NCBI GenBank assembly: GCA_020247395.1 | Contig: JADCJC010000054.1 | Span: forward strand, 53,071-117,070 | Origin: Rhodocyclaceae bacterium | GTDB taxonomy: Bacteria > Pseudomonadota > Gammaproteobacteria > Burkholderiales > Usitatibacteraceae | DNA length: 64,000 nucleotides | Direction of reading: 5' to 3' | Shown here: piece by piece, positions 9,941 through 17,648 of the stretch | How the letters are laid out: every line of letters begins with the position of its first letter | Numbering within the stretch: the stretch's first letter is position 1 | Notes under the pieces: model-generated | What the model saw: only the letters and a program-made list of their open reading frames with translations | The model's database searches: none | What the model was told of the DNA's origin: nothing | Position numbers and translations under genes: made by a program

Positions 9941-9943
9941 AGC

Positions 9944-9973
9944 AAAAAACGCCACCCAGAGGTGACGTTTTTA
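9944..9973. terminator. Bidirectional terminator hairpin, copy 2 of a duplicated unit
   Basis: An inverted repeat (AAAAACGCCACC pairing with GGTGACGTTTTT with one mismatch) with A and T runs on both sides. It can end transcription of vapC from the left and of the tRNA genes from the right. It is nearly the same as the hairpin at 10105-10134 and forms part of a duplicated block with a tRNA-Arg fragment. Confidence 0.75.
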
Positions 9974-9978
9974 GGTAC

Positions 9979-10000
9979 TGGCGCGCCCGGCAGGATTCGG
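9979..10000 (-). pseudogene. Duplicated 3' end of tRNA-Arg (fragment)
   Basis: The last 22 bases or so of the neighbouring tRNA-Arg, including the CCA end, occur again here on the minus strand next to a second copy of the terminator. The rest of the tRNA is not recognisable; a GC-rich stretch takes its place. It may be an old integration-site scar or a decayed tandem tRNA gene. Confidence 0.7.
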
Positions 10001-10104
10001 CCCCCTTCGACAACCCGGCTGCGGCGGCCTGCGGCATCGCCGTCAACTTTCGAATCCCGCCCCAAAAGCAAAGCAGTTTGCTTTCTCGCGCGAATCCCAA
10101 AAGT

Positions 10105-10134
10105 AAAAAACGCCACCCGAAGGTAGCGTTTTTT
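10105..10134 (-). terminator. Terminator of the tRNA-Ser/tRNA-Arg transcript
   Basis: On the minus strand AACGCTACC and GGTGGCGTT pair around a stable TTCG loop, followed by a run of six T. It lies 6 bases after the tRNA-Arg CCA end. Confidence 0.85.
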
Positions 10135-10140
10135 GGATGC

Positions 10141-10217
10141 TGGCGCGCCCGGCAGGATTCGAACCCACGACCCCTTGGTTCGTAGCCAAGTACTCTATCC
10201 AACTGAGCTACGGGCGC
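10141..10217 (-). tRNA. tRNA-Arg (anticodon ACG)
   Basis: A 77-base tRNA on the minus strand with an encoded CCA. The acceptor stem GCGCCCG pairs with CGGGCGC, the anticodon loop reads CTACGAA and the T loop is TTCGAAT. The ACG anticodon is normally edited to ICG by TadA to read CGN codons. It lies 41 bases downstream of tRNA-Ser(GCT) on the same strand and is probably co-transcribed with it. Confidence 0.97.
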
Positions 10218-10258
10218 TAAAAACCGAATTATAACAAGAGATTAGAGCGAAAGCCAGT

Positions 10259-10351
10259 TGGCGGAGACCGAGGGATTCGAACCCTCGATGCAGCTTTTGA
10301 CCGCATGCTCCCTTAGCAGGGGAGTGCCTTCGACCACTCGGCCAGGTCTCC
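10259..10351 (-). tRNA. tRNA-Ser (anticodon GCT)
   Basis: A 93-base class II tRNA on the minus strand with a long variable arm and an encoded CCA. The acceptor stem GGAGACC pairs with GGTCTCC and the anticodon loop CTGCTAA gives GCT, which reads AGC and AGU. A TATAAT hexamer at 10373-10378 on the minus strand lies about 22 bases upstream and is a likely -10 element. Confidence 0.97.
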
Positions 10352-10383
10352 TAGCTGCTCTAATTTCACGCCATTATACGCGG

Positions 10384-10409
10384 AGATGGGTGCCCGCAGG
10401 CACCCATCT
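10384..10409. other. Strong 11-bp hairpin between the S9 peptidase gene and tRNA-Ser
   Basis: AGATGGGTGCC pairs with GGCACCCATCT around a short loop. On either strand no clear T run follows, so it is not a textbook terminator. It lies 36 bases after the peptidase stop codon and just upstream of the tRNA-Ser -10 element, and probably protects or ends the peptidase mRNA. Confidence 0.5.
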
Positions 10410-10444
10410 TATCTTCCTAAGCGAACAAATCGCTGATTTTTTGG

Positions 10445-12523
10445 CTATTTCAGCTCACCCAGCAGGAACGCCCACTGGAACGCCGTGCGGTAGGCCAACT
10501 GTGCATTGTTGGCTGACGCCGCGTGACCGCCCTCGATGTTTTCGTAGTACAGCACGTCGTGGCCTTGCTCTTTCATCCTGGCCATCATCTTGCGCGCGTG
10601 GCCGGGGTGGACGCGGTCGTCGCGGGTCGAGGTGATGAACAACACCCGCGGCATTTTCACGCCGGCTTTGACGTTTTGATACGGCGAGTACTTCGAGATG
10701 AATTCCCACTCTTTCGGGTCATCCGGGTTGCCGTATTCGGCCACCCACGAGGCACCGGCCAAGAGCTTGTGATAACGCTTCATATCGAGCAGCGGCACCG
10801 AACAAATCACCGCTTTGAAGAGCTCCGGACGCTGGGTCATGACGGCACCCACCAGCAGGCCGCCGTTGGAGCCACCGGAGATGGCGAGATGTTTCGGTGA
10901 GGTGATTTTTTGTTTGATGAGGTTCTCCGCCACCGCGATGAAGTCATCAAACACTCTCTGTCGATTTTCCTTCAGACCCGCCTGATGCCAGCGCGGACCA
11001 AACTCACCACCGCCGCGGATGTTGGCCACCACATACACCCCACCTTGGGCCAGCCAGCCGTTACCGATGCTACCCGAATAAGACGGCAACTGCGAAATCT
11101 CGAAACCACCGTAGCCATAGAGCAAGGTTGGATTCTTGCCGTCGAGCTTGGCGTCTTTTTTCATGATGACGTAGTACGGAATCTTCTCGCCATCTTTGGA
11201 AGTCGCTTCGAATTGTTCAACCTTGTAGGGCGAGGCATCAAAGAACGCTGGCAGCGACTTCAACTTCTCGCGGTTGTCCGTGCCACCTTTGGCGAGGAAC
11301 AGTGTTGAGGGCGTCAGATAGTCCGTCATGGTGACGAAGTAATCATCACTGTCGTCGGGGTCAATTGCCGACGCGCTGACTGTACCCAGCCCCGGCATGA
11401 CAATCGCGCGGCGATGCCATTTGCCATCGCGATACGATAATTCGTAGAGCTTGTTCTTGACGTTATCGAGCTCGTTCAATATCAGGAAATTCTTGGTTGC
11501 CGTAAAGCCTGCGAGCGACTTGCGGTCACCGCCCTCAAACAGCACGTCAAACTTGCGGTCGCCTTTCAAAAACTTCTCGAACGGTATCGCGATCAACGAT
11601 CCTTGCTTATACGTCGTGCCGCCAACTGTCCACACCGACTTGAGGCGGACACTCATCCAGTCGCGCCAGTAGCTGAATGTGGCGTCAGCCGGAATATCGA
11701 TCTTGGTGAGTTTGCCAGCCTCGTGCAAATACGTTTCGCTGGTAAAGAACGTGACGCCACGGCGGATAAATTGGCGGGTCGAGTAACCTTTCTGTTCGAC
11801 CTGGCTGCCGCTGACACTAATGTCGGCTTCAGTGCCTTCGTAAACCGTTGTTGCCACATCAATTAGCGTAGCACGTTTCCACATCTTCACGATCCGCGCA
11901 TAGCCCGATTTTGTTTGTGAGCCGGGGCCGAAATCTGTCTGGACGAAGAGTGTGTTGGCATCAATCCAATCCACCGAGCCCTTGGCTTCTTTCAACTGAA
12001 AGCCGTCTTTCACAAACGACTTGGTGGCCATGTCCCATTCACGAATCACCACGGCATCGGCACCACCGCGTGAGAGCGAGATCATGCACTTGTCGTATTC
12101 GGGATAGAGGCAGTTCGAGCCGCGCCAAACCCAGTTATCTTTTTCGTCCTTGGCAAGCTGATCGAGGTCAAGAACCGTTTCCCACTTGGGCTGTGTTTTC
12201 TTGTATTCCTCCATTGTGGTGCGACGCCACACGCCGCGTACGTTGTTGCGGTCCTGCCAGAAGTTGTAGTACCAGTTGCCACGCTTTTGCACGCCCGGAA
12301 TCCGTTCGCGTGAATTGACCACTTCCAACACCTTGTCGCGGATCGGCCCAAACTCGGCGCGCGCCTCGATTTCTTTCTGTGAGTTGGCGTTTTGTTCTTT
12401 CACCCATGCGATGGCCTTTTCGCCCATCACTTCTTCGAGCCACAAGTACGGGTCGTCCTGCGCGCCGACTAGCGTTGAGGCCATCATGCAACAAAGTCCT
12501 ATCAGCAATAAACGAAACTTCAT
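10445..12523 (-). CDS. Prolyl oligopeptidase family serine peptidase (S9A), periplasmic
   Basis: A 692-residue protein with a signal peptide (MKFRLLLIGLCCMMASTLVGAQ). The N-terminal half is the beta-propeller of prolyl oligopeptidases (DDPYLWLEEVMGEKAIAWV is the typical start). The C-terminal alpha/beta-hydrolase domain has the nucleophile serine in ISGGSNGGLLVG, the aspartate in STRDDRVHPGHA and the histidine in EGGHAAS. It cuts short peptides after proline; here it would work in the periplasm. The frame is open to 12574, but the ATG at 12523 follows a good ribosome binding site (GGAGA) and starts the signal peptide. It is in the same direction as lysC, 59 bases downstream of it. Confidence 0.93.
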   Translation of the reverse strand: MKFRLLLIGLCCMMASTLVGAQDDPYLWLEEVMGEKAIAWVKEQNANSQKEIEARAEFGPIRDKVLEVVNSRERIPGVQKRGNWYYNFWQDRNNVRGVWRRTTMEEYKKTQPKWETVLDLDQLAKDEKDNWVWRGSNCLYPEYDKCMISLSRGGADAVVIREWDMATKSFVKDGFQLKEAKGSVDWIDANTLFVQTDFGPGSQTKSGYARIVKMWKRATLIDVATTVYEGTEADISVSGSQVEQKGYSTRQFIRRGVTFFTSETYLHEAGKLTKIDIPADATFSYWRDWMSVRLKSVWTVGGTTYKQGSLIAIPFEKFLKGDRKFDVLFEGGDRKSLAGFTATKNFLILNELDNVKNKLYELSYRDGKWHRRAIVMPGLGTVSASAIDPDDSDDYFVTMTDYLTPSTLFLAKGGTDNREKLKSLPAFFDASPYKVEQFEATSKDGEKIPYYVIMKKDAKLDGKNPTLLYGYGGFEISQLPSYSGSIGNGWLAQGGVYVVANIRGGGEFGPRWHQAGLKENRQRVFDDFIAVAENLIKQKITSPKHLAISGGSNGGLLVGAVMTQRPELFKAVICSVPLLDMKRYHKLLAGASWVAEYGNPDDPKEWEFISKYSPYQNVKAGVKMPRVLFITSTRDDRVHPGHARKMMARMKEQGHDVLYYENIEGGHAASANNAQLAYRTAFQWAFLLGELK

Positions 12524-12582
12524 GGGTTTCTCCAAAAAACAAGCCCGCGAATGGCGCGCTCGATGACTAATCACGACAAGTT

Positions 12583-13821
12583 CTATGCGGGCGTCTTCTC
12601 AAGCTCGAACGCGGCATGCAGTGCGCGGACCGCAAGCTCCATATATTTCTCATCAACGACAACTGACGTTTTTATTTCGGAGGTCGAGATCATTTGGATG
12701 TTGACGTTCTCGCGCGCCAGGCACTCGAACATTTTGGCGGCGACACCCGCATGAGAACGCATGCCAATGCCAACAATCGACACCTTTGCGATCTTGTTGT
12801 CTCCCGTTACCCCTTTGGCATTAATTGCAGGCTTCACAGTGTCATTGAGCAAGGCAAGCGCACGTGCGTAATCGTTGCGGTGAACGGTGAAGGAGAAGTC
12901 GGTAATGCCCTCAGAGGATGTGTTCTGAATGATCACATCAACGTCAATATTTGCTTCGGCAACCGGGCCGAGAATCGAATAGGCAATACCCGGACGATCG
13001 GGCACGCCGGTGACGGTAAGTTTGGCTTCGTCGCGGTTGAACGCAATACCTGCAATGACGGGTTGTTCCATATTGTCTTCCTCATACGTAATCAGTGTGC
13101 CGGTGTCGTTCGAATCGTGCGGAGTGAATGACGACAACACGCGCAGTTTTACTTTGTACTTGCCGGCAAATTCCACGGAACGTATTTGCAGGACTTTCGA
13201 GCCCAAACTGGCAAGCTCAAACATTTCTTCGAAGGTGATTTTGTCGAGCTTGCGCGCGTCCGGCACCACGCGCGGATCAGTGGTGTACACACCGTCCACG
13301 TCGGTGAATATCTGACATTCGTCCGCCTTCAACGCCGCCGCGATGGCCACCCCGGTGGTGTCGGACCCACCCCGTCCCAGGGTGGTGACGTTGCCCTCGC
13401 TATCAATTCCCTGAAAGCCCGCCACGACGGCAACATAACCCTCAGCCAAATCGCGCCGGATCTTGGCGTCGTCAATCGACAAAATACGCGCCTTGGTAAA
13501 GGCGCTGTCGGTCGTGATCTTCACCTGCCAGCCGGTATAACTCTTCGCTTTCAGCCCCAAGCTTTGCAGCGCCAGCGCCAGCAGACCGACGGACACTTGC
13601 TCGCCGGTTGAGGCGATCACGTCCAGTTCTCGACCAGAGGGATCGTCGGACAACTGTTTGGCAAGCCCCAGCAGTCGATTGGTCTCTCCGGACATTGCCG
13701 ACGGCACCACCACCAATTGGTGGCCCTGCGCATGGTAGTGGGCGATACGTTTGGCGACTTCGCGAATGCGCTCTGGCGAGCCCATCGACGTGCCGCCGTA
13801 TTTTTGGATGATCAGTGACAT
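12583..13821 (-). CDS. lysC: Aspartate kinase
   Basis: A 412-residue monofunctional aspartokinase that phosphorylates aspartate, the first step towards lysine, threonine and methionine. It starts [14 protein letters not shown], the KYGGTS ATP-binding motif of the family. The region near residues 155-185 ([22 protein letters not shown]) binds aspartate. Two ACT domains fill the last 150 residues and provide feedback control by lysine and threonine. The frame is open further upstream, but the ATG at 13821 is where family members start. It faces queD across 121 bases. Confidence 0.96.
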   Translation of the reverse strand: MSLIIQKYGGTSMGSPERIREVAKRIAHYHAQGHQLVVVPSAMSGETNRLLGLAKQLSDDPSGRELDVIASTGEQVSVGLLALALQSLGLKAKSYTGWQVKITTDSAFTKARILSIDDAKIRRDLAEGYVAVVAGFQGIDSEGNVTTLGRGGSDTTGVAIAAALKADECQIFTDVDGVYTTDPRVVPDARKLDKITFEEMFELASLGSKVLQIRSVEFAGKYKVKLRVLSSFTPHDSNDTGTLITYEEDNMEQPVIAGIAFNRDEAKLTVTGVPDRPGIAYSILGPVAEANIDVDVIIQNTSSEGITDFSFTVHRNDYARALALLNDTVKPAINAKGVTGDNKIAKVSIVGIGMRSHAGVAAKMFECLARENVNIQMISTSEIKTSVVVDEKYMELAVRALHAAFELEKTPA

Positions 13822-13942
13822 AGAAGAAGCGTTGGTGAAGCGTGGAGTAATGTTCGCGAAAGTCCACCATTTTAGCGGTTCAGCAGCGGCAAGGCCAATC
13901 CACTGAAGAGGCAAACAGAGTGCTGCTTTATACTGCAAGGCT

Positions 13943-14404
13943 ATGAGCGCCGATAAAACAATCACGGTGACCCGCCGCTTGGAGTTCGACGCTGGCCACC
14001 GGCTGCCGCATCACAAGAGCCAGTGTCGGAACATCCATGGGCATCGCTACACCATCGAGATCACCCTGACGGCTGATCTGGTGCACGAAGAAGGTGCGTC
14101 CGATGACGGCATGGTGATGGACTTTGGCGACATCAAAGCCATCGCCAACGAAAAACTCGTCTCCCTCTGGGATCACGCATTTTTGGTCTGGAAAGGCGAT
14201 ACCGTCATGCGCGACTTTCTCGCCATGATTCCGGACCATAAAACGGTAGTGCTCGACGATGTACCGACGGCGGAAAACCTGGTGGCCGCCGCATTCAAGA
14301 TTCTGCAGCACGCCTACCGCGATCGCTTCGGTCACGAACTTACCCTGACACGCGTGCGCCTCTACGAAACGCCGAATTGTTGGGCGGACGCGTTATTGAG
14401 CTAG
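13943..14404 (+). CDS. queD: 6-carboxytetrahydropterin synthase (QueD)
   Basis: A 153-residue protein of the QueD/PTPS family, which makes 6-carboxy-tetrahydropterin from dihydroneopterin triphosphate in the queuosine and preQ0 pathway. The zinc-binding histidines appear in DAGHRLP and NIHGHRYT, the catalytic cysteine in SQCRNIHG, and the conserved MVMDFGDIK and [10 protein letters not shown] motifs follow. Tgt, which inserts preQ1 into tRNA, is encoded at 33.6 kb, so two steps of queuosine synthesis lie in the window but not together. Confidence 0.95.
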   Translation: MSADKTITVTRRLEFDAGHRLPHHKSQCRNIHGHRYTIEITLTADLVHEEGASDDGMVMDFGDIKAIANEKLVSLWDHAFLVWKGDTVMRDFLAMIPDHKTVVLDDVPTAENLVAAAFKILQHAYRDRFGHELTLTRVRLYETPNCWADALLS

Positions 14405-14508
14405 TCGCGCCGGTCGTTTGATGATTTGCACTCTGGGCATTTGTCGCTAAACTCTTGATGGTGAGCACCGCACCAACACGCTGTCCCACTTTCTTAGAAA
14501 GGATCCAC

Positions 14509-14961
14509 ATGTTCAAGACTGCCGCTGCAATGTTTGTGGCCACCGCTACGCTCGCCGCAAGTTCCGCATTCGCGCAAGCGAAGCCAGAAGATGCAATTGC
14601 CTACCGCCAGGGTGCCTTCAAGATCATCGGCTGGAACTTCGGCCCGATGGCGGGTATGGTGCAGGGGCGAATCCCCTACGATAAAGAGGGCTTTGCCAAA
14701 CGCGCGGCGAACGTGGCTGCGGTCGCCGCAATGCCATTTGAGGGCTTCGGCCCCGGCACCGACACTGGCGCGCCTACCAAGGCAAAGGCAGAAGTTTGGT
14801 CAAAGTCGGCAGACTTCAAAGCGAAGGCGGACAAAATGGTTGAAGAGACGACCAAACTCGCGGCGATTGCCAGGACCGGTAACCTGGATGACATCAAAAA
14901 ACAGTTCGGTGCGACTGGTGCCACGTGCAAGGCCTGCCACGACGATTACCGGAACAAGTGA
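14509..14961 (+). CDS. Cytochrome c' (class II, periplasmic)
   Basis: A 150-residue protein: a signal peptide ending near FAQA, then a four-helix bundle with the haem site near the C-terminus (C140-K-A-C143-H144), which is the layout of class II cytochromes c'. Such proteins bind NO and protect against nitrosative stress; some act in electron transfer. The start at 14509 follows an AGAAAGGA ribosome binding site and begins the signal peptide. A terminator follows. It lies close to, but on the opposite strand from, a cytochrome b561 gene. Confidence 0.93.
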   Translation: MFKTAAAMFVATATLAASSAFAQAKPEDAIAYRQGAFKIIGWNFGPMAGMVQGRIPYDKEGFAKRAANVAAVAAMPFEGFGPGTDTGAPTKAKAEVWSKSADFKAKADKMVEETTKLAAIARTGNLDDIKKQFGATGATCKACHDDYRNK

Positions 14962-15022
14962 CGTCGTTGTCCAAGAGCAAGCCCATTAGGGCGCAGCGAT
15001 TCGACGACAGGCAACGAAAAAC

Positions 15023-15053
15023 GGAGATTGGCGATGCCAATCTCCATTTTTTT
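15023..15053 (+). terminator. Terminator of the cytochrome c' gene
   Basis: GGAGATTGGC and GCCAATCTCC form a perfect 10-bp stem around a short loop, followed by seven T. It lies about 60 bases after the stop codon. Confidence 0.9.
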
Positions 15054-15067
15054 GAGCCCGCCACGAT

Positions 15068-15487
15068 CTAGGCCGTTGGCGGAACCGGTGGAGGGCCGGG
15101 CGGCGGGGTTGGCCCGGGCGCTGCCGGTGCCGCTATCACCATCGGCTTGTCGATCGGCACAAATACCCACAGCAACACATACATCAGGATGCCGAGACCG
15201 TGCAGGAATGCAGTCAGGATAAACAGAATGCGCCACGCCCAAGTCGGAATGCTGGTCGCCTCTGCCAGTCCGCCTGCGACACCGCCCAACCAACGATCGG
15301 TCAACGAACGCTTGAGTTGCTGCATCGCCGAACGCGACTGTTCGATTGCGGCGCGTGCCGGCGGCGTTGCCGGTGCCGGGCCCAAGTCACGGATGACCCG
15401 CGCTTTCGCCGCCGTGTATTCCTCGTCGGTCAACGCGCCTTGTTGGTGAAGTTGTTGCAGTTTCTCAAGTTGTTCGGCCCAGTTCAT
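15068..15487 (-). CDS. PspC-domain membrane protein with N-terminal SHOCT-like segment
   Basis: A 139-residue protein. Residues 1-30 (LEKLQQLHQQGALTDEEYTA) match the short SHOCT segment found at protein ends. Residues 58-115 are a PspC domain (LTDRWLGGVAGGLAEATSI followed by two hydrophobic stretches). The last 25 residues are rich in proline and alanine. PspC proteins sit in the inner membrane and take part in envelope-stress responses, but no other psp genes are near. It stands alone between the cytochrome c' and cytochrome b561 genes. Confidence 0.85.
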   Translation of the reverse strand: MNWAEQLEKLQQLHQQGALTDEEYTAAKARVIRDLGPAPATPPARAAIEQSRSAMQQLKRSLTDRWLGGVAGGLAEATSIPTWAWRILFILTAFLHGLGILMYVLLWVFVPIDKPMVIAAPAAPGPTPPPGPPPVPPTA

Positions 15488-15672
15488 GCTGCCTCCTGTT
15501 GCAGGTTATGCGCCAGCGATATTGCTGGTGCAGATGTTCTGCATGATGGGGACGATCCCGCCCAAACCAAACATTGAAGCGACCAGTTGCAGGCACAGGC
15601 GCGTAACTTGCGGATTCGCCCGTCCACGATGCACTTGCCAGTGGCTCAATTAAGCCGACCGAGGTCTTCGCG

Positions 15673-16347
15673 TCAGCCAAACCATCGCGTTGCAATGGCG
15701 TAGGTTAGTGCCATTGAGAAAATGGCGCAGGCCCAAGCAAGCCAGACCGGGCGGGCATTTTCAGGCAAAACCGTCTCAAACTCCCCGTCAATACTAGATT
15801 TTTTCCCGGTAATCATCGGCTTCACCAGATTATCGCGTTTGATGAGGAGATAGAAGCCGATCGCCGCCAAATGTAGCACCACCAAGCCGATGATCACGTT
15901 CGAGTTGATCTTGTGAATCTTGGTGAGCAGGTCGCTGATTTCCTTGCTGACCGCAACTGCGTACGGCCCGCTCAGCATGATGTCGTCGTCGGCAAACAGC
16001 CCGGTGGCGGCCTGAAAACCGATCACCAGCAAAAACGCGATCACCGATAACGCGCCAATTGGGTTGTGCCCAAGGTAGCGCTTCGTCTGCGGATTCTTCA
16101 TGTCACGCATGTACGCCAATACCGCTGACGGCCCGCGCACAAAACTCACGAACCTCGCATGCTGACTGCCGAAAACCCCCCACTGCAGGCGGAACAGAAT
16201 CAAGCCAATGACAAAGAAGCCCAGCCGCGCGTGCCACTCCATCCAATTACCGCCGAGCTCTTGCGTGATAAACAGCCCGACAATCGACAGCACCAACAGC
16301 CAGTGGAACAGACGGACGGGTAAATCCCAGACTCGGATCGACTTCAA
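15673..16347 (-). CDS. Cytochrome b561-type membrane protein
   Basis: A 224-residue integral membrane protein starting MKSIRVWDLPVRLFHWLLV, the start typical of the cytochrome b/b6 (Ni-hydrogenase-b type) family. It has about five hydrophobic helices with histidines in FHWLL, EWHARLG, KIHKIN and LHLAAIG positioned to hold two haems b. It passes electrons between the periplasm and the quinone pool. It is the last gene of an operon after a TonB receptor and a PQQ-dependent dehydrogenase (24-base gap), so it may be the electron acceptor of that dehydrogenase; this is inference. Confidence 0.88.
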   Translation of the reverse strand: MKSIRVWDLPVRLFHWLLVLSIVGLFITQELGGNWMEWHARLGFFVIGLILFRLQWGVFGSQHARFVSFVRGPSAVLAYMRDMKNPQTKRYLGHNPIGALSVIAFLLVIGFQAATGLFADDDIMLSGPYAVAVSKEISDLLTKIHKINSNVIIGLVVLHLAAIGFYLLIKRDNLVKPMITGKKSSIDGEFETVLPENARPVWLAWACAIFSMALTYAIATRWFG

Positions 16348-16371
16348 GGCTTGACTCCTGATTGGGGATAC

Positions 16372-17592
16372 CTACTTGGCAGGTTCGACACGTAACAATG
16401 CGCCGTCGATGGAATCGGTAAGCAAATAAATGTTACCGTCCGGGCCATTGCGCACGTCACGGATACGACCAAGCTCGTTTACGAACATGCGTTCTTGCGC
16501 AACGACTTTGTCACCTTCGAGCGTCAAACGCACAACAAGCTGTCCTGCCAACCCACCGACCAAGAGATTGCCTTTCCATTTCGGGAAGTTGGACGGCCGA
16601 ACACCTCCGTTGCCATCGCTACCGATGAATGCCATCCCCGAGGCCGCAATGGACGGCACCCAATAGACCAGTGGAGGGGTCATGCCTGCTTTTTCCGTTC
16701 CCTCACCGATCTTGGTGCCCACGCCGTAGTTGACGCCGTAGGTCACCACCGGCCAGCCGTAGTTGGCACCAGGCACCATGATGTTGACTTCGTCACCTCC
16801 TTGCGGACCGTGTTCGTGGGTCCACAACTTACCACTTACCGGGTTCAGCGCAGCACCCTGCATGTTGCGATTGCCGAGGGTGAAAATCTCTGGCTTCGCC
16901 TCTTTCGTTTTGACGAATGGATTGTCTGGTGGCACACGCCCATCGTCGAACAAGCGAATCGACTTGCCGGCGTGATCGTTTAGCTGTTGGGCACGTTGTG
17001 CCGCACCCTTGGCCGGGCTATCGCCACGGTCACCAAAGGTGACAAACAGGTAACCCTCGCGGTCGAAGACGATGCGCGAACCAAAGTGGAACCCGCGATC
17101 AGACTTTGGCGCAAGCTTGAACAGGACCTGCACGTCGGTCATGGTTGGCGCGTCTTTGCTACCACCAAGTTTGCCCCGCGCGACCTCTGTGCCGTGCAAG
17201 CCGCCCTCGGTGGCGTTATAGGTCCAATAGATCCAACCGTTTTCCGCGTACTTCGGGTGCAGCACGACATCGAGTAAACCGCCCTGGCCGAACTCGGTCA
17301 CCTTTGGCATGCCGTCGACGGCCTTCTGCACCAGCTTGCCGCCGTCAACAACACGCAGGGTGCCGCGCCGCTCAGTCACCAACATACGACCATCTGGAAG
17401 AAAGGCGACTGCCCAAGGATTTTTCAGGCCTTCGACGACCGTGACAACGTTTACCTTGTATTCCGAGGTCGATAACGTCTTCGATTTCTGCGCAAACGCG
17501 GGAACAGACATCCAAGCACACGCGGCCATGGTGATTGCGAGAAAAACAGCGGACTGCCAGCGCGGGAGTTGGCACAAAAAGCGAGGATTCAT
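16372..17592 (-). CDS. PQQ-dependent soluble sugar dehydrogenase
   Basis: A 406-residue periplasmic protein: a signal peptide of about 35 residues ending at AFA, then a six-bladed propeller of the GDH-B/YliI type. Recognisable elements are NPWAVAFLPDGRMLVTER, GGLLDVVLHPKYAENG, HFGSRIVFDREGYLFVTFGD, LGNRNMQGAALNP and HEHGPQGGDEVN, which in relatives bind PQQ, calcium and the catalytic base. The enzyme oxidises aldose sugars. The frame extends to 17652, but the ATG at 17592 begins the signal peptide. The TonB receptor gene ends 56 bases upstream; cytochrome b561 follows. Confidence 0.9.
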   Translation of the reverse strand: MNPRFLCQLPRWQSAVFLAITMAACAWMSVPAFAQKSKTLSTSEYKVNVVTVVEGLKNPWAVAFLPDGRMLVTERRGTLRVVDGGKLVQKAVDGMPKVTEFGQGGLLDVVLHPKYAENGWIYWTYNATEGGLHGTEVARGKLGGSKDAPTMTDVQVLFKLAPKSDRGFHFGSRIVFDREGYLFVTFGDRGDSPAKGAAQRAQQLNDHAGKSIRLFDDGRVPPDNPFVKTKEAKPEIFTLGNRNMQGAALNPVSGKLWTHEHGPQGGDEVNIMVPGANYGWPVVTYGVNYGVGTKIGEGTEKAGMTPPLVYWVPSIAASGMAFIGSDGNGGVRPSNFPKWKGNLLVGGLAGQLVVRLTLEGDKVVAQERMFVNELGRIRDVRNGPDGNIYLLTDSIDGALLRVEPAK

Positions 17593-17648
17593 ATTGACTT
17601 TCGGGGGAAAAATTAGGGCTCGATTAGCTACTGCAAAGACAAAATCGC

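Noticed and set aside
10258..10635. 125-codon plus-strand frame over tRNA-Ser and the peptidase gene end
   Set aside because: It reads through the antisense of a tRNA and of a conserved peptidase C-terminus.
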